Source: Cristatella mucedo
Lineage: Eukaryota > Bryozoa > Phylactolaemata > Cristatellidae
NCBI GenBank assembly: GCA_009760855.2
Contig: WPIO01000201.1
Span: forward strand, 308,103 to 372,102
Direction of reading: 5' to 3'
DNA length: 64,000 nucleotides
Under the pieces are notes generated by a model that worked only from the letters and a program-made list of their open reading frames with translations, was not told the origin of the DNA and searched no databases. Each line of letters opens with the position of its first letter. Position 1 is the stretch's first letter. The position numbers and the translations under genes were made by a program. Shown piece after piece: positions 54,840 through 64,000 of the stretch.

Positions 54840-57070
54840 GTTGAAACGGTATGTTTCCAGCAGCTAGGCAGAACCTCTGTACGATCAAAGTTGCCGACAC
54901 GGTATGCTTTATTGCTGGCTGATCTGTGTTTGCGGTAACCAGCCGCTACCATCGGACCACATTTGCTTCCTCGTGATCCAGTTATATCCACGTTATTCCA
55001 CTTTGTGTGAAGTGCTTGCGTATGCTGTTACTTTTGTATCCCTGCATTTGGGCGGTCTTCCATGCTGTCGAGTGGTCCACTTTACTACGGTGAGCTCCTG
55101 CCTACTGTTGCATGCTCTCCTTGCTTTCAAATACTATCCTCACTGCTGCATGTTCCCATTTACTACTGCTAGGTGCTTTCCCTGGCTGCCGAATACCCTT
55201 CCTTGCGGCCTAGAGCTACTACTTTTTCGGTACTTCACCAAAATCTCTTTCAGCTCCGGCACCAAAAGAGCTTACAGCCCTTAACTTTGGCTACTGCATT
55301 TGGTGCCGCTACATGCTAGCTGTTGTCGACAGCAGACCTATCAATCCATCCTAGCTGATAAAACAGCCCTGTTTTTGTATAGCGACAGAAGAAACTTTAC
55401 GGCTGTCACCACCGCTTGCAGGGGCGATACAGAATCGTTCACCGCAACAATTGAACCCACGACCTTGGGACGGAGGTCATTAAAGCAACCTCCTTACCTG
55501 CTGTGCCTTCACGGCTCACTGATCTAGGCCCTCAGCCATGCTGCGAGTGTGAGGTTACGGCTATCCAGAGAGCCGATCGTCTAGGGTATTGTCGTCATAT
55601 TGTTGTGCATTTTGGACCTGCTTTCTTTAGTATGCTTGCCTTATCCTCAAGCCGGCAGCAAAGCCTTCGATCGAGGGTCGTGCCAGAGCACAGCTTGAGC
55701 TCTCGTGTCCGTACCATCGATCCATTTCTGCTGCAGTGCTGCCGTTTAGGGAATTGAAATTTGAGATGTCATGGCCTGCCACACTGCACATTATGCTCTT
55801 GAAGCTGATCTGGTGTATGTTACCACTGTCGCACACCGAAAACCTGATAGTTTTTCTATTTTGTCTTTGCGGTACTATTTTCTTGCCTTTTGGGGATTAT
55901 TTGAGTCGCGGCCTGCCATGCTCAACATACTTCTCCTAAAGCTAATGGGGGTAAGAGCACGTCAAAGCTGTCGCTCTATGGGCCTGATAGTGGGTTAAAT
56001 TTTGTAGAGATTGGCCAGCGCTTGGAGAGCACAGATTCAGGGTCAGAGCCCGGATGAAGGACACGGGAGTGGCAATTCTCGCACCAGAAATGATATTTTC
56101 TGCTCTGACAAGCTACCGAACCTCTACACGTTGATGTATGGAATGGAAGAGCATCGAAGCGCGCCCAGGAAAGGTAAGTAAAATAGAAAAGCACGCAGAA
56201 GCTGCAGCAGAAGACATAATCGGAACGGTCACCGGGCTGCCGGTCATAAGGAGCATTTTTGAATTCTGATGAATGCGGCCGATGATGCCTCTACTGCATG
56301 CTGTATGACGTCGATGGAAAGTAAGAAGGCGGCTGACCTAAAAAGCCATGAAGTCTAATGTGTGGAGGATTAGCAGAAGATTGACAACTTTGCTCGGACA
56401 CAAAGCTCTGCGTTTTTTGGATTTGTTTTAGGCAGATATAGTGAATTGAGCGTGAGAGCAAACAGGGCTCCGAGCAGCCGTGAACCATCAGGCCAATGCA
56501 TGACTGCCAATTACTGCAAGTCTCTCGTCGATTTGACGGTACGTCGCGCACAACAATTTGAGCGAGATGCGACATGTGCTCAACCGGACCGTATGTCTCC
56601 TTGTTAGCAAGTTCAAACCGAAGGCTGCCTATTACGCTACCGTTGCTTTTTAGTTCCAGGTGCTACATTTCAACAGCTTGCTCCATGCCATTGCTTCATA
56701 CCAACAAACCCTTTGCTTGAAGCCGGCGTGTGCCGGCCAGCATTGGTATGCATGATTTTCTGCTAACTCACCCCCACCCGGCCTGCCTGCCACCTTACTC
56801 GCATCAGCCTGCTTGGTTATGTAGTCTGTTTTATACGTGTAAAGGATGATGCCCTAAATGTAATGATGATGCACTAACATAGGTAGAAGAAGCTGAGCCA
56901 TGAAAGTGGTAAAAAGAAGGCTAGAGTTAAATTGACCTAATCTAGCCTAATTTATTTCATGCTCGTAGTTAAGGCATTAATACTATCTGCCAACCGAGGA
57001 GTGGAATCGTGGCGTCTTCGGATATGCATGTGTTTTTGTTATTGAATCGTAACGGTTTGGTCGATATGGC
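54840..57070 (+). repeat. Repeat Y, copy 3, with an S1 insertion
   Basis: Colinear with Y1 but more diverged: the AAAGTTGCCGACACGG block (54886), CCTTGCGGCCTAGAGCTACT (55200), CCCTCAGCCATGCTGCGAGT (55530), GAGGGTCGTGCCAGAGCACA (55674), the TTGTTAGCAAGTTCAAACCG block (56594), the CCTGCCACCTTACTCGCATC block (56786), and the weak right end (56990-57070). S1 at 55350-55520 is absent from the equivalent site in Y1 (about 49460). Confidence 0.75.
55350..55520 (-). mobile_element. SINE S1 inserted in repeat Y
   Basis: Antisense, from CTAGCTGATAAAACAGCCC (3' end) to GCCTTCACGGCTCAC (head). Comparison with the uninterrupted Y1 confirms it as an insertion. Confidence 0.9.
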
Positions 57071-57074
57071 ATCG

Positions 57075-57950
57075 AATACAGCTTGAAATGGATTCTGCCA
57101 GCATTCCTCCTGTTAGGTCATAACGGTAACTAGGCTGTCACGTTCCAAGGTGATATTTCGTTTCCAACCACATCACCTCCACAATCAAGTTTGCTTACTT
57201 TCAGCTACATAAAATCGCTAAACTTCAGGCTTGTTTAGAAATCATACCTAATCTAAGTAAGTCCACGCATTTGTAAAATCCCGTCATGATTTCTGTAACT
57301 CTCCACTCGCCGGTCTATCATCCTGTGCACTCACGTCCTTACGGCTAATGCCTAATTGTAAAGCTAGACCGTCTGCCGTGAGCATCCCAGTCGCCACATC
57401 ACACCACTTATCGCCGACCTGCGTGGGTTCCATATCAAGCAACGCATCGACTTTAAGGCTTTGTCGCTCACTTTTAGGTCTCTATATACTTTGGCTCCAA
57501 CCAACCTTTCGGAGAATCGTACCACCTGCTTTTCGTAATCTAACTGTTTTACCATCGTACAAACCTCAAATCCTGGCGAGACTGTATCTGTAGACTGTAT
57601 CTTCCCAAAGCCTGGACCTCACTTCCTATTTGCGTCGCGATATATCCATCCTTTACAACATTAAAAAAAATAACCTTAAACGCACCTATTGATTACAGAA
57701 TTTAGTGGGTTCCTGTGATTTGACGTTTGTGTGCTTGTGTGTACTGACACAGTGCATGCTGCCGCTAACCATACTTGCATGCTGAACCTGTACATGTTAC
57801 CCTTAACCAAATTATTCTTGCGGCTGATTGAGCATGCTACCATTAACCATACGATAGTGTGTCCTTTCCAGCAAATGTAAAGCACCTAGAAAGCGATTGA
57901 CTTCTCTGGAGTGCTTTATCGATAATTTATTGCTATTATATTTATTTTCC
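57075..57950 (+). mobile_element. Family A copy, C-terminal half and 3' UTR
   Basis: Sense, starting at GGATTCTGCCAGCATTCCTC (SASISPVES equivalent). It passes CATCACACCACTTATCGCCG (HITPLIADL) and ends with the hairpin CACCTAGAAAGCGATTGACT and a TTATT-rich tail at 57925-57950. It follows repeat Y copy 3 directly. Confidence 0.85.
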
Positions 57951-58224
57951 GTGCCACGATACAATAGTGTGAGCAGGGGCACTGCAATGCACTTGTCTTG
58001 CCTGCTCTCAGAAACGTGCAGTAATAGCAGTGTTGGCTTAGTAAGATCAATATCCGCAGACTCTACGGAGAGAGCTCGAGAATGAGAGAGAGAACGGACA
58101 AAGAACGCAGCAGAGAACAGGGAAGGAGCGAAGAGTGGGAGAGAAAGTAGAGAGAGAAATAGGGAGGGAGCAGGTAGGTTTTGGATAAGGAGGAAATGAG
58201 GGAGAAGAGAAAGACTGAGAGCAC

Positions 58225-58295
<71 letters not shown>

Positions 58296-58576
58296 TAGAC
58301 ATAGACATAGACATAGACATAAAGATAGAGATAGAGATAGAGATAGAGATAGAGGTAGAGATACAGATACAGATACAGATACAGATGCAGATGCAGATGC
58401 AGATGCAGATGCAGATGCAGATGCAGATGCAGATGCAGATGCAGATGCAGATGCAGATGCAGATGCAGATTCAGATGCAGATGCAGATGCAGATGCAGAT
58501 GCAGATACAGATACATATACAGATACAGATACAGATACAGATTCAGATACAGATACAGAGACAGATACAGATACAC

Positions 58577-58607
<31 letters not shown>

Positions 58608-58852
58608 TAGATATAGATATAGATATAAATATAGATATGGATATAGATATAGATATAGATATAGATGTAGATATAGATATGGATATATAGATATAGGTAT
58701 ACATATAGATATAGATATAGATATAGATATAGACATAGATATAGATATAGATATATAAATAGAGATAGGTATAGATATAGTGATTGAGACAGGGAAAGAG
58801 AGAGAGAGAGACAGACAGAGAGAGACAGACAGACAGACAGAGAAAGAGAGGT
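58225..58852. repeat. Compound dinucleotide and hexanucleotide microsatellite
   Basis: Ordered runs: GA (58225-58292), GACATA (58295-58320), GATAGA (to about 58355), GATACA (58360-58383), GATGCA (about 58384-58505, with one GATTCA), GATACA (58506-58575), GA (58576-58605), GATATA with GATGTA variants (58606-58760), then GA/GACA (58796-58852). All frames are spurious, including a 377-codon one on the minus strand. Confidence 0.98.
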
Positions 58853-59503
58853 CTGCTCATCGTGGCTCGGCAGGTCAAAGCTCCCGGAATCTGCCCTCTC
58901 TTTTTTAGAAAAAATAGAATTGATTTTTTCCTGCATGTTGTTCATTAGAGTTATGTGTCCTCAAGCACCGGTATTTACTCAAGTTGTGGTTGTCATTATC
59001 GCTAATCACTTGAATTGTTTCCTTTTCTGCCAATAAAAAAATAAACAGTAAGAAATAGTTTGCTTAGGGCAGTCTGACATTTAAATATAGGTTATAGATT
59101 TGTGAACTGCAAAGTTGAGTTTGTACTTGAATAGTGTTGCAGTTTGAGGCACAATCTGTGACGGGTTAAGTCATGGATAGCCTGCCTATTAGGTGTGGGT
59201 CTCCTTATTTTACAAAAGCATACTAAAACTTCCTCCAAGTTTATGTATGATGTGTTATTTGTGTATGTAATTAATGTATGGGTCTGCAAATTGCGTTTAT
59301 CAGGCGATGTCGTCCTACAAATACTATATGAAATATTGCATTACCTATCATTCAGCTGATCAGTTAACAGATGTTCGACCACACACAACTGTCCTGGCAC
59401 ATCTTTTCTAAGTCGGCAACCCTTTAACATGCAAATAATGGACTCTATAAAACATAAGTTCAGCAAAACACCATTGACAGATTTGCTGTGAAAATGGCTT
59501 GGA
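58853..59503. other. Unassigned AT-rich sequence
   Basis: No repeat or gene recognised. Confidence 0.35.
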
Positions 59504-60000
59504 GCAATAATAATTACAAATTTGCATTGCAAAAAAAAAAAAAAAAGTCTCTTTCTAGGCACTTGACGTATGATGTCAGGAATCTTGATCACGTGGTTAG
59601 TAGGGGCATCTACCATGTCAGGCAAACAAACATGGCTAGAGGGGACATGCTCAGGGTTAAACCTGCAAATATGACTAGTGGCAGAATGCACACTATCAGC
59701 ATGTATGTCCACATATACAGGAAGGAATTACAAGGACCTACCTAATTCTATGATAAATACGTGCGTCTGTAGCTTCATTTTAAATATCGTCGAGCCAGGG
59801 GACGTTGTGAAAAGCATCGGTTGTCATTTTCACGCTGACGCATCAGAGGTAAGATCTTCCAAGGATTTGAGTTTCGTGACAAGTGTGGGTCAGAAGTGAT
59901 TTGATTTAGAAAAGCAAGTGGTACGATGCATCGCTTTTTTTTGAAAGTAGGATCTGATAGGTAAGCATAATCCAGATAATTAAGGAACTTGTTCAATGCC
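59504..60000 (-). mobile_element. Old family A 3' part with an oligo-A insert
   Basis: Antisense. AAT-like start, then in place of half of the hairpin a CAAATTTGCATTGC stretch and a run of 16 A (59531-59546), after which TCTCTTTCTAGGCAC resumes. The 3' UTR and a decayed C-terminus follow (GGACGTTGTGAAAAGCATCG, AAAAGCAAGTGGTACGATGC). Confidence 0.8.
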
Positions 60001-60095
60001 GTTATGTTTGGCTCCTTCCGAATCATTTGCTACATGCCGTTTTACTTTTTGGAAAATATTCTGCTTCGTCAAAACCGCTGTTCTAGCAGCCATGA

Positions 60096-60301
60096 AGCTC
60101 CTGTCGCGAAAGGGCCTTGGCGGCTGAGGCATTGGAGCAGTGGGGTTCGGACTTGTCGCGCGCGGCAATGAGGGTAGCAGCTAGCGATTCGGAGCAGCCC
60201 ATCCCAACAGAGGCCTCCCAAAGCTCGGACATTGCTAGGCTTGACGACTTGGATATCTTCGGGCTGCACCACCGAGAATGCCACAAGAGACTCGGATCAT
60301 G
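60096..60301 (+). other. Unrecognised coding-like frame
   Basis: About 68 codons in a GC-rich patch reading SSCRERALAAEALEQWGSDL, then SRAAMRVAASDSEQPIPTEA and SQSSDIARLDDLDIFGLHHR to a TGA. Acidic, serine- and alanine-rich. No start codon near its left end and no known motif. The opposite strand is also open, so a compositional artefact is likely. Confidence 0.15.
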
Positions 60302-61763
60302 ACTAATCTGAATTCGCGTGAATTTCCCTGCTGCTGCCTCTCCCGAAGACACCTAGTTTGACCATCTACGTGGGTTGCAGCCAGTACGTGTGATATTATT
60401 GGATGTGAGTTTTCTGTGTACATTTGGCCCAGGCTAAACACGGTTTGGGTCAATCTTTTTATCGTAAGTTTCCTGCACACGAGCGATGCATGAGCTGGGC
60501 TTAGGTTGGTACCTGGGCACATAAGCCGGATGCAAGGGCAACCCCCAGATGCAGTAAACCCACCACACACCGTCGTGGGGCGTCAGCAGGCTTTATGAGA
60601 GCTAACCTCTGCACGAAATCGGGGTTAAGGCTGCTCGTGAGCCACAGTTTTAGGTTTACCGGAGGTTGTTAGGGAGATGGCGTGGCACAGGACCCATCGG
60701 TATGTATATAACTCTACTTAAATCAGCTTGCTAAAAGATTGACCTGTCCTTAAATTGGACGAACCGTGATGGTGTAGGGAAGGGCTTGTACTTTTGACTA
60801 GTTTTGTGGATGACCGTGCCGCAAGCCACACAACCAACCCAACAAGACAGCTACAGAGTCATTCAGTCCGAGAGTTCTTTGGCCGTCTGCCGGCAGCATG
60901 AATTAGCAGCAGCCGGCTAGCATTTTTTTTTCTTTGTTAGGTTGACTCGCTTAGTTGGAATCCATTCATTTGCTTTTTTGTATGAAATGCCATTCTTGTG
61001 ACGATTTTACTACCAAACTGAGGCTAGCTAATGCTAGCTTTCCTAGCGTCTCTATTCAGGCTGGCAGCCTTTCAAGGGGGCCTTTTTACGACGATCGACA
61101 TCATAAAACTTCCTGACTTGACATCATGTAGACATAAGCTCACTTTTTTTCTTGATATTTTAGTAGCTTTGTGTGATGTCCAAATTCGCGCTTTTCATTC
61201 AACTTTTGCACGTTAGCACTATCCTGCTGACGAACTTTCAATGCAGCATATGTAAATTGCCACAAATAGAAGTCGTTTCAAATAAAGAAAGATGCTATGT
61301 AGATTTTTAATAATTACTTAACCCTTCTTACGACGATGCAAAAACATAGAGCTGCCAATAAAGTGCTCCACTATCAATCGATAGGGCAGACCAGTGCACT
61401 AAATTTAACCAGTAGCCTTATATATTGTAGCTGCCATGCCGGAGGCAAAATAAGTTTCACTGCTTGCCCTGCCTGCAAATAATATGCTCATGCAGGGGGT
61501 GGTTCCGAGTGCCGTTGTCCGTTATCGAACAAGCAGAGCTGGGCTGGTCTGGGTGTGCTAGCCGATCGGTCTGCGTGTGCGACAGACGAAAGCCTTCCTT
61601 CATTCTTCGATCCTTGCTCCTTACCTCACACTGCATGCATTGACGGTGAGCAGGCTGCAGCAGCAGCAGCAAGGGATACCGAAACGCAGTTGATATCAGG
61701 GGCAATGCATACCACTCCTAGTTGTAATAGCTCGGCGCTGCACGAATACAGATCATGCATACG
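60302..61763. other. Unassigned sequence
   Basis: No repeat family of this window and no gene recognised. Confidence 0.4.
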
Positions 61764-61860
61764 AATAGGTTCTTAGCCCAGTGGTGAGGGGCTCCTACAT
61801 AATGATCCGGGTCGTGGGTTAAAGTCAAGCCGAGGAAAATCACTTACTTTTTCCCCTGAA
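61764..61860 (+). mobile_element. tRNA-like SINE head S3
   Basis: An exact A-box match TAGCCCAGTGG (61774-61784) and a B-box-like GGTTAAAGTCA (61817-61827), 9 of 11 to GGTTCRANNCC, 43 bases apart as in tRNAs. The anticodon stem and acceptor stem are not formed, so it is a tRNA-derived repeat or tRNA pseudogene. It differs from S1 and S2. Confidence 0.5.
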
Positions 61861-62159
61861 AGTTGAAGTGAGGTGATAGCTATTCAAGCTCTTCGGCTGC
61901 TACATTCTATGAAGCTGTAGGATTATTTGGCCGTCATCTGGTGCCTCCATTGTCTCCTACCTAAAGAGAGAGAATAGCGAAGAAGAGATGAACCACAGGG
62001 GTTTTGGTTATTGCCTGTTGGCAGGCTTATGAATGAATTGGAAGAGCCTACAAGGTTGCCACAAAGCAGCATCTTGCTTTTGGCTGCTAGCTGATGTAAA
62101 GAAAGCCTCCATCTTTTTATGACAGATATGAGCATTGTTTTATGGCTGGCACCACCTCA

Positions 62160-62275
62160 TGTAGCCGTGATAAGGTTAAGCCACGGAACTGGATTCAAAA
62201 CCCACGAACTCGTGCACGGGGTCGTGAAAAACAGCGAGCAGCTCACCTACTGCCCTCCATCAGTCGGCGAACTGC
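62160..62275 (-). mobile_element. Old SINE S1 head
   Basis: Antisense. GGGGTCGTGAAAAACAGCGA (62219) and GCAGCTCACCTACTG correspond to the S1 phrases GGTCGTGAAAAGCAACCGCC and TTACCTAGTG. GGATTCAAAACCCACGAACT is the B-box side. It explains the 76-codon plus frame at 62119-62349. Confidence 0.6.
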
Positions 62276-63664
62276 TGAAAAGTGTAGCTGAAGATCAGCC
62301 ACATGTTTTCTTGCATCTTGTTAAGGCCAGCTCGTTTGCCGAATGGTAGGGATTTTATTACTTGCACCCCATGAGAAAAAGAAAGTTACGAGTCTTTAAT
62401 GTAGCCACTTATGCATGTGTGGAATGCTTTGTAAGAGATCGCACATAGGACTCCACTGCCAGTCACTAGTAAATGCGTCACGTATTGAGAGCGTTTGTGC
62501 TATGTAGGAACGTTCGTGCAGCCACTGCATCTTTTGCTCCTTCGCCCGATTGCCTATTGCAGCAGCCTCTATGTGGCTAAGTTACTGCTTATCTGAAAGG
62601 ATGTCGTGTCCGAGTGTGTTCCGTGTAACTTTGTAGGGCTCCCTCCCCTCGTCCTACATCTGCTTCCGTTGGCTGACTGGTAGGGTGGGCCACATTTGGC
62701 ATTCGAATATTTATGCCACCCCTCACTACAAGGGATCTGCCGATCCCTTTACAGTCTAATCGCAATTTTTCCATAATTAGTCTGGTTTTCATTAACATAA
62801 ATACTGCTAAACTGGTTCAGCTTTCTCGTAAAGAGAACTGTCAGGCTAACGGAGGGGTGTTGGTTAAGGTAGGATCATACAACCAGGTGCAGGCATTATG
62901 GTCCCGGATTATTGCTTCATTCCATATCGGCTTGTCTTTCTATACTTTGGATATCACGACTTGAGAGCTTGTGGGTTTAATGAGAACGAAGCTGGGCAGT
63001 TGGGTAGCTAAAGGATGCCCCCTTACAAGCTTGCTTTGAAAGTAATGCGGGGCAAAACTCACCACTTTAGGGTCGTTCGTGAAGCAGTTGTTTTTTCTTT
63101 CGGGCAAAAATACGACAAGACGATTAAATATTAATGATAATTCCCTCAGCTGTACGCCTTGTTGAATATTTTACCTTGTTGTCCCCATCGCGTCCCCATC
63201 GCAGTGCTCGGTTGCATAAGATTTTAAAACTGCTGTGTTGAATCTGACTGCAGCAGGAACAGCTAAGTATGTATTGCACTCTATTTAGGCAATCCCAACG
63301 TGTGAGACCTCATCGCATAAGTGATAACAATCGGCACGTCCACGGTAAAGGCCTCGTCCATAAACTGAAACTAGGAAAGCCCGGCACAAAAAGAGCATTC
63401 ATTGGGCGCATATTGATCAGATACTAATTTAAGTTTAAAAAAGATTATTCGTTACTTAAAAGAACATTTTGTACTTTTAAAACATGTGAGGAAAACCACA
63501 ATTTAGGTAATGGTCCGAAGCGATTTGAGAGTTTTTTTAATTCCTGTCAATGGGTAAGACGAGGAATTTGAGTCACCAGTTCCGGCGCAGGACGATACAA
63601 ACTGGTCTGCCTAGCTGGCACTGTATTTATGTGTGTATATTTATGCACGTAGGATTGTATGTAA
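62276..63664. other. Unassigned sequence
   Basis: No repeat or gene recognised. Frames are below 90 codons. Confidence 0.4.
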
Positions 63665-63667
63665 TAT

Positions 63668-63985
63668 AATGATAATAATATAGTGCACTTGATAAAGCGC
63701 CCTCAGAGAACTTAATCTCTTTCTAGGCGCTTTACATTTGCTGCAAAAGTGATACGCAATAGAATTGTAAGTAAAAATCATGCTTGAAAAAAAACAAAAT
63801 GGAATAACATGGTTAGGGGTGACATGCACAGGGTCAGCATGCAAATGTGGTTAGTGGCAGCATGAACAGTGTCAGCACGCATAGCACATTCTGTCGAAGG
63901 TAACGTCAAATCACAAGGACCCACTTAATGCTGTCGCTAAATAAGGTATGTTTTTTTAAGTTTCTTTTAAATGTACGGTGCATGG
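63668..63985 (-). mobile_element. Family A 3' UTR copy at the window end
   Basis: Antisense, with an AAT tail, a perfect hairpin and 3' UTR. From about 63780 it differs from the other copies mainly by single-base insertions (AAAAAAAACAAAATGGAATA, TGCTGTCGCTAAATAAGG). It stops near 63980. Confidence 0.9.
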
Positions 63986-64000
63986 CCTACTGTTCCTAGG

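Noticed and set aside
57812..58945. 377-codon open frame on the minus strand
   Set aside because: Mostly translation of the compound microsatellite (Ser/Leu, Tyr/Leu and His/Leu alternation). Its ends run into the tail of a family A copy. Not a gene.
62119..62349. 76-codon frame with a protein-like look (SHGTGFKTHELVHGV)
   Set aside because: Lies over an antisense, decayed S1 head, which explains the sequence.

Overview
The window looks like non-coding, repeat-dominated DNA of a metazoan, probably an aquatic invertebrate. The signs are many 5'-truncated copies of L2/CR1-like non-LTR retrotransposons, tRNA-derived SINEs with pol III A and B boxes, long GA/GT/CT/TA and hexamer microsatellites, no operon-like gene packing, and no long open frame except in simple repeats and transposon remains. 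I cannot name the species or phylum. I found no intact host gene, rRNA, functional tRNA, CRISPR array or prokaryote-type system.

Names used here are my own. Family A is an L2/CR1-like element with an APE-type endonuclease, a YADD reverse transcriptase (RT), a 3' UTR ending in a stem-loop, and an (ATT)n tail. About 30 pieces in both orientations total roughly 19 kb by my boundaries. The longest and best preserved is 10505-13075 (+). Family B is a second L2/CR1-like element (14146, 17675, 20893, 38640, 40518, 41543). Family C is one RT remnant at 17012-17185. SINE S1 is tRNA-derived, with about ten copies. SINE S2 is tRNA-like and its 3' hairpin resembles that of family A. S3 is a single tRNA-like head.

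Layout: 1-5.1 kb holds family A pieces, an alanine/glutamate-rich coding-like block (2894-3273) and a possible solo LTR or promoter (4772-5071). From 5.7 to 8.0 kb there is a diverged direct duplication whose two halves carry different microsatellites. From 8.9 to 13.1 kb there is a head-to-head pair of family A copies. From 13 to 22 kb lie scattered A, B, C and SINE pieces. From 22.6 to 28.4 kb a block of family A plus 3' flank is repeated with an offset of about 3.43 kb. From 28.7 to 36.8 kb lies a cluster of repeats X and U interrupted by A and S1. From 37 to 42.5 kb there are A, B, S1 and S2 copies, several nested. From 42.5 to 47.4 kb is mostly unassigned sequence. From 49 to 57 kb there are three copies of a ~2.5 kb repeat Y, with A and S1 inside two of them. 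At 58.2-58.9 kb is a compound hexamer array. The rest, to 64 kb, is mostly unassigned, with A and SINE pieces.

The elements do not form a host pathway. The functional relation I can support is a LINE/SINE partnership: family A would have supplied the RT that copied S2, through a shared 3' stem-loop. Every copy seen is truncated, frameshifted or stop-containing.
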